NCBI GenBank assembly: GCA_035276475.1
Contig: DATELQ010000110.1
Span: 1 to 64,000 of the forward strand
Length of the DNA stretch: 64,000 bases
Source: DATDFB01 sp035276475
GTDB taxonomy: Bacteria; Acidobacteriota; Thermoanaerobaculia; Gp7-AA8
Direction: 5' to 3'
In this document: piece by piece, positions 20,968 through 29,436 of the stretch
Position numbering within the stretch: position 1 is the stretch's first letter
How the letters are laid out: each line of letters opens with the position of its first letter
Made by a program: the position numbers and the translations under genes
The notes under the pieces: model-generated
What the model was told of the DNA's origin: nothing
Seen by the model: the letters and a program-made list of their open reading frames with translations, nothing else
The model's database searches: none

Positions 20968-21480
20968 CTAATCCAACTCCCGCAAAACTTCGAGGATCTG
21001 CGCATTCTCCGGCGCTTCGCCGATGTCGTGCACGTCGATGTAGCGGATGATCCCCTTCTTATCGACGACGACGATGGCGCGCTCGCAGATGCCTTTGTCC
21101 TCTTTCCACACGCCGTACTTCTTCGAGACTTCGCCTTTCGGATGGAAGTCGGCCAGGAGCGGATACTTGGTGATCCCGCCGAGCGATTTTCCGAAAGCCA
21201 CGTGACTGGGAACGCTGTCAACCGAAATGCCCACGACCTGGGCGTCATACCGTTCAAAGTCGGCCATCTCGGCCTCATATCCCGGCATCTGCACGGTTCA
21301 CACAGGGGTCCAGTCGAGCGGATAGAAGACCATGACCACGTTCTTCTTTCCGCGATAGTCGCTGAGTTTGAACTTCTCGCTGTCGCGATGGCCCGGAAGC
21401 GTGAAGTCGGGCGCTTCGTCGCCCACCTTCAGCGTCGGGGTGCGATCGGCGACGGAAGTCCGTCCGGTCGAAACTGCCAT
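20968..21480 (-). CDS. Selenocysteine peroxiredoxin (UGA at 21298-21300 read as Sec)
   Basis: A 170-residue AhpC/TSA-type peroxiredoxin interrupted by one in-frame TGA. Residues 1-60 (VGDEAPDFTLPGHRDSEKF, FYPLDWTPV) and 62-170 (TVQMPGYEAEM, GISVDSVPSHVAFGKSLGG, ERAIVVVDKKG) together make one uninterrupted family-length protein. The TGA replaces exactly the peroxidatic Cys of the PxxxTxxC motif (PLDWTPV-U, residue 61); the partner Arg is in ICERA (Arg134). One other cysteine (Cys132) exists. A SECIS-like hairpin follows. It would reduce peroxides with a selenolate. Start ATG 21480 has AAGGAGG. The alternative is a Cys-to-stop mutation or sequencing error. Confidence 0.85.
21249..21300 (-). promoter_or_regulatory. 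Bacterial SECIS-like element
   Basis: Reading downstream from the UGA: ACCGU immediately after it pairs with ACGGU 40 nt later (basal stem, 21297-21293 with 21253-21249). Inside, GGCC (21274-21271) pairs with GGCC (21265-21262) around the loop GAGAU. The apical loop starts with G and lies 27 nt after the UGA, within the range described for bacterial SECIS elements (short stem, G early in a small loop). A bSECIS search or mutational test would decide. Confidence 0.7.
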
Positions 21481-21516
21481 TTCGCATTCCTCCTTTTTCG
21501 CGCCGCGTAATCTACC

Positions 21517-21768
21517 CTAAGGTTTCTTCTTCTCTTCAGCGTTTTCTTTCAGCTTCTCGCCGGCCTTCTCCAGCTCTTCGCCGGCCTTCTCCTGCGCGCG
21601 CTTGAGGGCCTCGCTGTCGCGGACCTTCTCCGCATCCTTCTTGAGCTTCTCCGCCGTCCGCTGCAGGTCGGTCTTCTTCGACTCGTCGGCTTTGTGGATG
21701 TCGATCTGCTTGCAGCCGGACGCGGCGAGCGCGGCCGACAGGATGAGCGCGATCATCGTGCTTCGCAT
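21517..21768 (-). CDS. Small coiled-coil lipoprotein
   Basis: An 83-residue protein: lipoprotein signal with cleavage before Cys19 (ALILSAALAASGC), then a highly charged Lys/Glu helix (residues 30-83) such as KLKKDAEKVRDSEALKRAQE that should form a long single helix or coiled coil. This resembles small envelope spacer lipoproteins, though no family is assigned. ATG 21768 follows GGAGG at 21775-21779. It ends 36 nt before the peroxiredoxin start, and could be the first gene of that transcript. Confidence 0.75.
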   Translation of the reverse strand: MRSTMIALILSAALAASGCKQIDIHKADESKKTDLQRTAEKLKKDAEKVRDSEALKRAQEKAGEELEKAGEKLKENAEEKKKP

Positions 21769-21842
21769 GGGGTACCTCCGCTGCAAATGATGAGCCGCGG
21801 CGCGAAACATTTCCACGGTACGTGCCGTTCTCTGCGTGACTC

Positions 21843-22718
21843 ATGAACGGACCCGATCGATTGATTCAGGGGATGGCGGGCGGGGGCGACTTCCGCATCA
21901 TCGCCGCGCAGACGACGGAGACGGTCGAGACCGCGCGCGAGCTCCTCGACCTCGCGCCGGTCGCCGCCGACGCCCTCGGCCGTGCGCTCACCGGCTCGCT
22001 GCTCCTGGCGCGCCTCCTCGACAAGGCGCTGAAGCACCAGTACGTCACGTTGCGCTTCGAAGGCGACGGCCCCTTAGGCGTTGTCATCGCCGAGGGGACG
22101 GTGGCGGGGCATGCGCGGGGGTATGTGGCGAACCCGGTACCGACCGACACGAAGCTCGACGTCCCGCACGCCCTCGGGCGCGGGATGCTCACCGTCGTGC
22201 GCGGCGTGCCGCCCGCGGGACGGCCGTACACGTCGCAACTCCTCACGACCGGCACCGGCATCGCCCAGGACATCACGCGCTACCTGCACAACTCCGAGCA
22301 GATCACCTCGGCCGTGCTCCTCGGCGTGCTCAATCGCCGCGACGGCGTCGCCGCAGCGGGCGGCGTGGTCATCCAGGCCTTCCCGCACGCCACCGAAGAG
22401 TCGATCGCGCTGGTCGAGGCGCGCATCAAGGAAGCACCGCCGCTCAGCACGCTCATCGAGAAGATGCCGATCGAGGACGTCGTGGCCACGGTGCTGCACG
22501 ACGTCGACTACAAACAGATCGACCCGAAGTTCGACGTGCCGCTCAGCTACACCTGCTCGTGCAGCCGCGAGCGCGCCCTCGCGCCGCTGGCGCTCTTCTC
22601 CGACGCGGAGCTGCAGGAGATGATGCGCGACGAAGTGACGGAGGTCGTCTGCCAGTTCTGCGGGCGGAAGTACCAGTTCTCGCAGGACGACCTGCTCGGC
22701 CTGACCAAGGTAAACTGA
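21843..22718 (+). CDS. hslO: Redox-regulated chaperone Hsp33
   Basis: A 291-residue cytosolic holdase activated by oxidative disulfide formation and zinc release. The N-terminal domain (RLIQGMAGGGDFRIIAA) and the C-terminal zinc motif C-x-C (YTCSCSRERA) plus C-x2-C (VVCQFCGRKYQF) are both present, so the redox switch is intact. Start ATG 21843. It diverges from the small lipoprotein/selenoperoxiredoxin transcription unit, so two peroxide-related functions share a neighbourhood; co-regulation is possible but no operator is seen. Confidence 0.95.
   Translation: MNGPDRLIQGMAGGGDFRIIAAQTTETVETARELLDLAPVAADALGRALTGSLLLARLLDKALKHQYVTLRFEGDGPLGVVIAEGTVAGHARGYVANPVPTDTKLDVPHALGRGMLTVVRGVPPAGRPYTSQLLTTGTGIAQDITRYLHNSEQITSAVLLGVLNRRDGVAAAGGVVIQAFPHATEESIALVEARIKEAPPLSTLIEKMPIEDVVATVLHDVDYKQIDPKFDVPLSYTCSCSRERALAPLALFSDAELQEMMRDEVTEVVCQFCGRKYQFSQDDLLGLTKVN
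22711..22716 (+). promoter_or_regulatory. Putative -10 (TAAACT) of fabH-like gene
   Basis: TAAACT ends 9 nt before ATG 22726 and overlaps the hslO stop. No SD precedes the ATG. This suggests an internal leaderless promoter, by position only. Confidence 0.4.
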
Positions 22719-22725
22719 CGCCCCC

Positions 22726-23787
22726 ATGAAGTCCGTCATCACCGGCAGCGGCATGGCCGTCGGCGCGCACGCGGTGCCGAACGCGGTCCTCGAAAAGATC
22801 ATGGACACCACCGACGAGTGGATCCGCACGCGCAGCGGCGTGCAGCAGCGTTACTACGTCGACGACGGCGTCGGCTCCGCGGAGCTCGGGATCGAGGCGG
22901 CGGAGAAGGCGCTGGCCGCGGCGAGGCGCACTCGCGACGACATCGACGCCGTGATCTTCGCCACGATGACGCCGAACTTCTACTTCCCCGGCAACGGCCC
23001 GGTGCTGCAGGCGAAGATGGGCTTCCGCGAGTCGCTGCCGACGTTCGACATCCGCCAGCAGTGCTCCGGGTTCCTCTACGGGCTCGACCTCGCCGACTCG
23101 CTGATCCGCAGCGGCAAATATCGCCGCCTGCTGCTCGTCGGCGCCGAGGTGCATACGCCGTTCATGCCGTGGCGAAAGGGCGGGTGGGCGTCGACGATCG
23201 GTCAGGACGTGGAGATCACCGACGAGATGCGCGCGCTGAACACCTCATTGCGCGACCGCACGGTGCTCTTCGGCGACGGCGCCGGGGCGGTGGTGATCGA
23301 GGGGAGCGAGAACGGCGACCGCGGCTTCATCGCCGCGCAACTCTTCACGAACGGCTCGAACATCGAGGCGCTGTACGTGCCCGGCGTCGGCTTCCGCCGC
23401 CGCCCTTACGTCGATCACGATCAAGTCGAGCAGGGCGATCCGATCCCTGACATGGACGGCCGCGAAGTCTTCCGTCAAGCGGTGTCGAAAATGCCCGAGG
23501 CCGTGCGCGCCGTTTGCGCAGCGCAGGGCATCGCCGTCAGCGACATCGACGTGCTCCTGATCCACCAGGCGAACCTGCGCATCGTCGAAGGCGTCGCCAA
23601 GCAGCTCGGCCTCCCGCCCGAGAAGACCCCCCACAACATCGAGCGCTACGCGAACACGACCGCCGGCACGCTGCCGATCCTCTACCACGAGTGCGTCGCG
23701 GACGGGCGCATCCAACCGGGGATGCTGGTCTGCTTCACGGCACTGGGGAGCGGGCTGCATTGGGGGGCGGCGCTGTACCGCGCCTAA
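22726..23787 (+). CDS. 3-oxoacyl-ACP synthase III family protein (FabH-like)
   Basis: A 353-residue thiolase-fold condensing enzyme. The full Cys-His-Asn triad is visible: Cys113 (RQQCSGFLYG), His280 (LLIHQANLRI) and Asn310 (RYANTTAGT). FabH starts fatty acid synthesis by condensing acyl-CoA with malonyl-ACP. At 353 residues, with an insertion around 145-165 (FMPWRKGGWAS), it is longer than housekeeping FabH (~320), and no other fab genes adjoin it, so it may be an accessory KAS III for special acyl groups or long-chain products. Starts 7 nt after hslO. Confidence 0.85.
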   Translation: MKSVITGSGMAVGAHAVPNAVLEKIMDTTDEWIRTRSGVQQRYYVDDGVGSAELGIEAAEKALAAARRTRDDIDAVIFATMTPNFYFPGNGPVLQAKMGFRESLPTFDIRQQCSGFLYGLDLADSLIRSGKYRRLLLVGAEVHTPFMPWRKGGWASTIGQDVEITDEMRALNTSLRDRTVLFGDGAGAVVIEGSENGDRGFIAAQLFTNGSNIEALYVPGVGFRRRPYVDHDQVEQGDPIPDMDGREVFRQAVSKMPEAVRAVCAAQGIAVSDIDVLLIHQANLRIVEGVAKQLGLPPEKTPHNIERYANTTAGTLPILYHECVADGRIQPGMLVCFTALGSGLHWGAALYRA

Positions 23788-23975
23788 AACATCCCCGCCA
23801 CGTGCCCCAGAAGAATCAATAGCGCCAGGAGCAGCAGCGCCGCGGCCTGCGCGACTGCGCAGCCCGGCCGCACCGCGCCGCCGGCGAGCGCCGACTGCAG
23901 GTGGGCGATGCGGTCGCGGGTGAGGATCACCAGCGCGGCGATCGCGACGAGCACTCCGATCGAGAGCCAGATCAC
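23784..23975 (-). CDS. Small two-helix membrane protein
   Basis: A 63-residue protein starting at GTG 23975 (overlapping the upstream stop as GTGA). It has two hydrophobic segments, about residues 2-20 (WLSIGVLVAIAALVIL) and 40-58 (AAALLLLALLILLGHVAG). No family recognised. Clearly coupled to the 150-residue membrane protein before it; the pair may form one small complex. Overlaps the fabH-like 3' end by 4 nt. Confidence 0.6.
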   Translation of the reverse strand: MIWLSIGVLVAIAALVILTRDRIAHLQSALAGGAVRPGCAVAQAAALLLLALLILLGHVAGMF

Positions 23976-24424
23976 TCCTTCAGGTACTCCTCCATCAGCC
24001 GCGCGTTGTCCTCCATCGCCCTCAGCTCGACGTAGTACGCGCGCCCGAGCAGCACGAGCGACGCCGCGGCCAGGCCGGTGTGCAGCCACACCGGCGTCTT
24101 GCCCGTCTTAACCCCGCCGCCCATGATGAACGTGATCATCAGCGCGGCGATCGCGTACGTCGCGGCGGGAAACACCTTCGCCTTGTGGGCGCGCGTGCGG
24201 CGCACCACCTCGGCGTTTTGCCCCGAGGCGTCTTTGATCTCTTTGCCCATGCCGATGAAGAAGAACATCGTCATCGACTGGGCGAAGAGGCCGACGATCA
24301 CCGTGGCCAGCGCGACGAGGATATGCGTCGACGCGTGCACGGGCGTGGCGCGGTAGCCGGCCACGATCGTGGCGATCAGTCCGGCGATGCTCAGCAGCGT
24401 CAATGTCAGGAGAACTTGGGCCAT
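23972..24424 (-). CDS. Four-helix membrane protein of unknown function
   Basis: A 150-residue protein with four predicted helices (about 3-23, 33-57, 88-103, 112-127). Histidines lie at helix ends (VHASTHILVAL, VWLHTGL), which might hint at heme or metal binding, but nothing else supports this. The loop between helices 2 and 3 is charged and cytoplasmic-looking. First gene of a two-gene minus-strand unit divergent from purM. Family not recognised. Confidence 0.6.
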   Translation of the reverse strand: MAQVLLTLTLLSIAGLIATIVAGYRATPVHASTHILVALATVIVGLFAQSMTMFFFIGMGKEIKDASGQNAEVVRRTRAHKAKVFPAATYAIAALMITFIMGGGVKTGKTPVWLHTGLAAASLVLLGRAYYVELRAMEDNARLMEEYLKE

Positions 24425-24436
24425 CGGCGCGCATGC

Positions 24437-24442
24437 TAGACT
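24437..24442 (+). promoter_or_regulatory. Putative -10 (TAGACT) of purM
   Basis: TAGACT is 8 nt before GTG 24451. The following CGCCCGCC is nearly the same as the sequence between TAGACT and the ATG of the 47551 gene. A weak -35 TTGGGC lies at 24416-24421, 15 nt upstream. This argues for a leaderless purM message. Confidence 0.5.
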
Positions 24443-24450
24443 CGCCCGCC

Positions 24451-25497
24451 GTGCCGGACAAGACGAGTTATCGCGACGCCGGCGTCGACATTGACGCGCA
24501 GGACGACGCGCTCCGCGAGGTCCGGCGCATCGCCCGCGGCACCTTCACCCCCAACGTCATTTCGGACATCGGCTCCTTCGGCGGCCTCTTTCGCGCCTCC
24601 TTCGACGGCATCGACAAGCCGATCCTCGTGTCGTCAACGGACGGCGTCGGCACCAAGCTCCGCGTCGCGCAGGCGATGAAGATCCACGACACCGTCGGCT
24701 ACGACCTCGTCTGCCACTGCGTCAACGACGTGCTCGTGCAGGGGGCGCGGCCGCTGTTTTTCCTCGACTACTTCGCCACCGGAAAGCTCAAGCCGCCGGT
24801 CATGACCGACGTCATTCGCGGCATGGCCCGCGCCTGCAGCGAGAACGGCTGCGCGCTCATCGGCGGCGAGACCGCGGAGATGCCGGGCTTCTACGGCGAC
24901 GACGACTACGACGTGGCCGGCTTCATCGTCGGCGTCGTCGACGAGTCGAAGGTCATCACCGGCAAGGACGTGCGCGAGGGCGACGTCCTCATCGCGCTGC
25001 CGAGCGTCGGGCTGCACACGAACGGCTACTCGCTGGCGCGGCGCATCATCGGCGACGTTCAGCAGGTCGTTCCCGGCGTCGGCAAGCTCGGCGAGGCGCT
25101 CCTCGCGCCGCACATCTCGTATCTCGAGCCGCTCCTGCCGCTCGTCGAGCAGCGCGCCCTGCACGCGCTCGCGCACATCACCGGCGGCGGGCTCACCGAC
25201 AACGTCCCGCGCGTGTTGCCGCCGTCGCTCGACGCCAAGATCAAGCTCGGCTCGTGGCCGGTGCTGCCGATCTTCCGCTACCTCCACGCGCAGGGGAACG
25301 TCGATCCCGGCGAGATGCTGCGGGTCTTCAACATGGGCGTCGGCATGGTCCTGATCGTGGCGCCGGAGCAGGTCGACATCGTGGCGAAGCACTTCGGCGC
25401 GATCGGGCAGCAGTTCTTCTTCGTCGGCAACGTCGTGCGCGGCAGCGGCAAGGTCGTCTACGACGCGCCGCCGTCGGGATTCGCGTCGTGGATCTAG
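24451..25497 (+). CDS. purM: Phosphoribosylformylglycinamidine cyclo-ligase
   Basis: A 348-residue AIR synthetase, the fifth step of purine synthesis. Conserved motifs: SYRDAGVDIDAQD at the start, DIGSFGGLF, STDGVGTKL, GGETAEMPGFY, TNGYSLARRI and HITGGGLTDNVPRVL. GTG 24451 is preferred because it begins at the conserved VPDKTSYRDAG and sits a leaderless distance from a -10-like TAGACT; ATG 24433 is an alternative. Its last 10 nt overlap purN, forming a purMN operon. Confidence 0.95.
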   Translation: MPDKTSYRDAGVDIDAQDDALREVRRIARGTFTPNVISDIGSFGGLFRASFDGIDKPILVSSTDGVGTKLRVAQAMKIHDTVGYDLVCHCVNDVLVQGARPLFFLDYFATGKLKPPVMTDVIRGMARACSENGCALIGGETAEMPGFYGDDDYDVAGFIVGVVDESKVITGKDVREGDVLIALPSVGLHTNGYSLARRIIGDVQQVVPGVGKLGEALLAPHISYLEPLLPLVEQRALHALAHITGGGLTDNVPRVLPPSLDAKIKLGSWPVLPIFRYLHAQGNVDPGEMLRVFNMGVGMVLIVAPEQVDIVAKHFGAIGQQFFFVGNVVRGSGKVVYDAPPSGFASWI

Positions 25498-26051
25498 CGA
25501 TTCTCCTGAGCGGTCGAGGATCGAACTTCGAAGCGATTCATCAGGCCATCGTCGACAAGAAGCTCGACGCGCGCATCGTCTGCGTCATCTCCAACCGCCC
25601 CGACGCCCCCGGCATCGAGCGCGCGCGAGAGCTCGGCCTCTCCGCGCACGTCTTCGACCACAAGAAATACCCGACGCGCGCGGCGCACGAGGAAGACGTC
25701 CTGCGTGTGCTCGCCGAGGCCGAGCCGGACTTCGTTGTCCTGGCCGGATACATGCGGCTGCTCAGCCCCGCCTTCATCGCCGCCTTCCCGCAGCGCATCC
25801 TCAACATCCATCCCTCGCTGCTACCAGCGTTCCCCGGCCTCGATGCGCAGGCGCAGGCGGTGAATTACGGCGTGAAGATCTCCGGCTGCACCGTGCACTT
25901 CGTCGACGAGAACCTCGACGCCGGTCCGATCATCGTCCAGCGCGCCGTGCCGGTGCATGACGGCGACACCGCCGAGACGCTCGCCGCGCGCATCCTGGAG
26001 CAGGAGCACATCGCCTACGTCGAGGCTCTCGTCAAGTTAGGCGGGACCTAG
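25488..26051 (+). CDS. purN: Phosphoribosylglycinamide formyltransferase
   Basis: A 187-residue GAR transformylase using 10-formyl-tetrahydrofolate. Visible are LAILLSGRGSNFEA, the catalytic region ILNIHPSLLPAFPG with its His, and VDENLDAGPII with the catalytic Asp. GTG 25488 lies inside the end of purM, consistent with translational coupling. The 3' end overlaps the convergent D,D-carboxypeptidase gene by 4 nt. Confidence 0.95.
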   Translation: MDLAILLSGRGSNFEAIHQAIVDKKLDARIVCVISNRPDAPGIERARELGLSAHVFDHKKYPTRAAHEEDVLRVLAEAEPDFVVLAGYMRLLSPAFIAAFPQRILNIHPSLLPAFPGLDAQAQAVNYGVKISGCTVHFVDENLDAGPIIVQRAVPVHDGDTAETLAARILEQEHIAYVEALVKLGGT

Positions 26052-27235
26052 AACGGCCAGAACTTTTTCCACCACGGCTGCTTCTCGACCGCGGCGCCCG
26101 CGGTGACCGGCACGCGTCCGACCTGCTGTCCGTTCAGCGTCGCCACCGCGGTCCCGAGCACCTGCCCCGCCTGCACCGGCGCGGTCACCGGCGCGGCGAC
26201 GAGGCCGACCTTGATGCCGCCTTCCTCGCCGCGCTTCACCAGCGCGCTGATGTCGGCGGCAGCGACGGCCGGCACCGTCTTGGCACGGCCATCATTCACG
26301 TTGACCTGTCCGACGACCGCTCCTTTTTTCACCGCCGGCTGCATGAAGTAGTTCGCGAAGCCGGTCGTGAAGAGGCGCGAGGCGATGCCGAAGGAGCTGT
26401 TCGGCCCCGACGACGTCTTCGCCCCCATCACCACCGCGATCAGCTTCATCCCGCCCTTCTCCGCCGACGCCGTCACGCAATAGCCCGCCGGCCCGGAGTA
26501 GCCGGTCTTGAGGCCGGTCGCGTACGGGTAGAACTCCGGCTTCTTCGGATTGATGAGGTGATTCGGATTCGTCAGACCCGACGTGAACGTGCCGTTCGCG
26601 AACGGCGCCCACGGCGTCTTCGCGTACTGCTCCATCAGCGGGTACTTCACCAGCTCCATGCCGAGGACCGCCAGGTCGTGCGCGCTGGCCTGATCGATCT
26701 GCTTCGGGTCCTTCGAGTTCGGCAGGCCGTGCGGGTCGTAGAAGATCGTTTTCGTCATGCCGAGCTGCTTCGCGCGCGCGTTCATCAGCTCCGCGAAGTT
26801 CTGCTCGTTGCCGGCGATCTGCTCGGCGATCGCGGTGGCGGCGTCGTTCGCCGACTGCACCATCGTCGCCAGGAGCAGCGTCTGCATCGGGAAGACCTGC
26901 CCTTGCTTCGCGTAAATGCGCGAGCCGCCCATGTGGCTGACGAACGCGGAGATCGTCACGGGCGTGTCGAGCTTGAGCCGTCCCGCCTTGATCTCCTCCA
27001 TGGCGATGAGACAGGTCATCATCTTCGCCATCGACGCCGTCGGCAGCATGACGTCCGCGTTCTCGGAGACGAGAACGCGCTTCGACATCGGCTCGATCAG
27101 GTACGCGGCCGTGTACCCCTTGCCGGTCGTGTCGACCTGCGCGCCTTTGGCGGCGCCGCCTTCTTCTTCCTGTGCAGCGAGCGGCAGCGCTACCACGGCG
27201 GCCGCGAGGAACACCCACATCCAACGCTTCATCAT
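26048..27235 (-). CDS. D-alanyl-D-alanine carboxypeptidase (PBP5/6 type, S11)
   Basis: A 395-residue secreted or membrane-anchored enzyme trimming the terminal D-Ala from peptidoglycan pentapeptides. N-terminal signal (MMKRWMWVFLAAAVVALPLA); S11 motifs in order: Ser68-M-A-Lys71, Ser128-A-N130 and Lys243-T-G. A PBP5-type C-terminal beta domain follows (about 300-380), ending in KQPWWKKFWPF, an amphipathic aromatic/basic tail typical of the membrane-binding helix of this class. Complete; probably monocistronic. Confidence 0.93.
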   Translation of the reverse strand: MMKRWMWVFLAAAVVALPLAAQEEEGGAAKGAQVDTTGKGYTAAYLIEPMSKRVLVSENADVMLPTASMAKMMTCLIAMEEIKAGRLKLDTPVTISAFVSHMGGSRIYAKQGQVFPMQTLLLATMVQSANDAATAIAEQIAGNEQNFAELMNARAKQLGMTKTIFYDPHGLPNSKDPKQIDQASAHDLAVLGMELVKYPLMEQYAKTPWAPFANGTFTSGLTNPNHLINPKKPEFYPYATGLKTGYSGPAGYCVTASAEKGGMKLIAVVMGAKTSSGPNSSFGIASRLFTTGFANYFMQPAVKKGAVVGQVNVNDGRAKTVPAVAAADISALVKRGEEGGIKVGLVAAPVTAPVQAGQVLGTAVATLNGQQVGRVPVTAGAAVEKQPWWKKFWPF

Positions 27236-27266
27236 GCGCGGACGCAGTGCATGCCGCGTACCGGAT

Positions 27267-27560
27267 TTAGACGGCGACTTTCGCGCGCTTCTTTGTCGAT
27301 CGTGTCGTGCGGGGGATCGAGCCGATCACGGTCCAGTCGTGCTTGTGCACTGTGACTGGGCCCTTCGACTTCGGCCAGAGCTCGATGGGGATGTAGTAGA
27401 CGCCGTCGCCGAGGACGCGCGACTTGATGGCCAGGTCGCGCATGCTCTTGCAGAGCCCTTTCTTGCCGCGGATGGCGCTCCGCTCGACCACCAGGCCGGT
27501 CGGCTCGCCGATCCCTTCAAAGATGCTGATCTCCGCACACAGAGAATTCACCAAGGTCAT
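27267..27560 (-). CDS. Hypothetical protein, 97 residues
   Basis: A soluble-looking protein with no signal or membrane segment and no family I recognise. Mid-sequence SMRDLAIKSRVLGDGVYYIP and the basic C-terminus (TTRSTKKRAKVAV) stand out; the tail resembles nucleic-acid-binding extensions but that is weak. ATG 27560 preferred; TTG 27581 would add seven residues. Lies alone between divergent and parallel neighbours. Codon use looks like its neighbours. Confidence 0.5.
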   Translation of the reverse strand: MTLVNSLCAEISIFEGIGEPTGLVVERSAIRGKKGLCKSMRDLAIKSRVLGDGVYYIPIELWPKSKGPVTVHKHDWTVIGSIPRTTRSTKKRAKVAV

Positions 27561-27606
27561 TTCAGGGTGGGAATTAAGCAAGTTCCGATCCAGTAATTAG
27601 GTGCCA

Positions 27607-29436
27607 ATGCCTGAGGGGCCGCAAAAGCCGAAAACGAAGATGGATCGCGCCCGCGCCAAGGTCCTCCTGCGCGACGCAGGCCAGATCATCTGGGGCTCGC
27701 GGCGGCGGCTCCTGATCGGCGTCCCGCTGCTCCTCGTCAACCGCCTCTCCAGCATCGTCACGCCGTACCTCACGAAGTTCATCTTCGACGACGTCCTGAC
27801 GAAGCACCACTACGAGCTGCTGTGGCGCTACGCGACGGTGGCAGCGCTGGCCGCCGCTCTCGGCTCGATCACCGACTACAGCCTTGCGCAGCTCCTCGGC
27901 ATGGCCGCGCAGCGCTCCATCACGCAGCTGCGGATGAAGATCCAGCAACACGTGCAGCGGCTGCCGGTGCGCTACTTCGACTCGACGAAGACCGGCGTCC
28001 TCGTCTCGCGCGTGATGAACGACGCCGAGGGGATCCGCAACCTCGTCGGGACCGGCCTCTTGCAGATGTTCGGAGGCCTCGTCACCGCCGGCATCGCCAT
28101 CGGCTTCCTCTTCCACTACAGCGCCCGGCTCGCGGCGGTCATCTTCGGCCTCTCCATCTTCTTCATCTTCGGCCTGGTGTGGGCCTTCAACACCGCGCGG
28201 CCGCTGTTCAAGAAGCGCGGCGAGATGAACGCGCAGATCAGCGGGCGCCTGACTGAAGGGCTCTCCGGCATCCGCGTGGTGAAGGCGTATCGCGCCGAGA
28301 AACACGAGGCGCGCGTCTTCGCGAAAGGGGCGCACGGGCTCCTGCGCCTGGTGCTGAAGACGATGCGCGTCGTCTCCGGCGTCGGCGCGCTGACGACGCT
28401 CCTCGCCGGCGTCATCGGCGCGGTGGTGATGATCGTCGGCGTCCGCGAAGTGACAGCCGGCCGCATGACCACGGGCGAGCTCGTGTCGTTCACGATGTTC
28501 TTGGGCCTGGTGATCATGCCGGTCGTGCAGATCGTGTCGATCGGCACGCAGCTCTCCGAGGCCTTCGCCGGGCTGGAGCGGATGCGCGAAGTCCTCGGCG
28601 AGACGCCCGAGGACGCGCTCGACCCGGAGAAGGAGCCGATCCGCCACATCGACGGCACCGTCGAGCTGCGCGACGTCACGTTCGAGTACACGCCCAGCGT
28701 GCCGGTCCTGCGCGACATCAGCCTCATCGCGCCGGCCGGGAAATCGATCGCGCTCGTGGGACCGTCGGGCGGCGGGAAGTCGACGCTCATCGGCCTCGTG
28801 GCGGCGTTCCAGCGGCCGACGTCCGGCGCGCTTTACATCGACGGCAAGCCGCTCGACGATCTTCGCCTCGGCGACTACCGCCGCTTCATCGGCATCGTCC
28901 CGCAGGACTCGTTCCTCTTCGCCGACTCCATCTACGACAACATCGCCATGGGCAATCCGCACGCGACGCGCGAGGAGGTGCTGCGCGCCGCGCGCATCGC
29001 CCACGTCGACGAGTTCGCGGAGAAATTCGACGGCGGCTACGACACGATCGTCGGCGAGCGCGGGGTGAAGCTGTCGGGCGGCCAGAAGCAGCGCGTGGCC
29101 ATCGCCCGCGCGATCGTGGCCAACCCGCGGATCCTGATCCTCGACGAGGCCACGTCGTCGCTCGACAGCGAGAGCGAGGCGCTGATCCAGGACGGCCTGA
29201 ACGCGCTGATGAAGGGCCGCACGACCTTCGTGATCGCGCACCGGCTGTCGACGATCCGCAACGCCGACCAGATCGTGGTGATCGAGGACGGCCGCGTCCT
29301 CGAGCGCGGCACGCACGACGAGCTGATGGAGCTGGGCGGACGGTACCGCGCGCTGTACGAGAAGCAGTACGGGATCGCGATCAACCGGTTTGTGAATCCG
29401 GGGGAGGAGCTGCGGGATTTGGCGGTGACGAGCTAG
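27607..29436 (+). CDS. ABC exporter, fused permease-ATPase (MsbA-like)
   Basis: A 609-residue half-transporter: six-helix type-1 exporter domain (about 30-330) then the nucleotide-binding domain. Motifs: Walker A GPSGGGKST, Q-loop at VPQDSFLF, signature LSGGQKQR, Walker B ILILDEATSSLD and H-loop IAHRLST. Works as a dimer exporting lipids, drugs or peptides; substrate not inferable, though the MsbA/lipid-exporter type is the closest. GTG 27601 is a possible alternative start. Convergent 4-nt overlap with the SnoaL-like gene. Confidence 0.92.
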   Translation: MPEGPQKPKTKMDRARAKVLLRDAGQIIWGSRRRLLIGVPLLLVNRLSSIVTPYLTKFIFDDVLTKHHYELLWRYATVAALAAALGSITDYSLAQLLGMAAQRSITQLRMKIQQHVQRLPVRYFDSTKTGVLVSRVMNDAEGIRNLVGTGLLQMFGGLVTAGIAIGFLFHYSARLAAVIFGLSIFFIFGLVWAFNTARPLFKKRGEMNAQISGRLTEGLSGIRVVKAYRAEKHEARVFAKGAHGLLRLVLKTMRVVSGVGALTTLLAGVIGAVVMIVGVREVTAGRMTTGELVSFTMFLGLVIMPVVQIVSIGTQLSEAFAGLERMREVLGETPEDALDPEKEPIRHIDGTVELRDVTFEYTPSVPVLRDISLIAPAGKSIALVGPSGGGKSTLIGLVAAFQRPTSGALYIDGKPLDDLRLGDYRRFIGIVPQDSFLFADSIYDNIAMGNPHATREEVLRAARIAHVDEFAEKFDGGYDTIVGERGVKLSGGQKQRVAIARAIVANPRILILDEATSSLDSESEALIQDGLNALMKGRTTFVIAHRLSTIRNADQIVVIEDGRVLERGTHDELMELGGRYRALYEKQYGIAINRFVNPGEELRDLAVTS

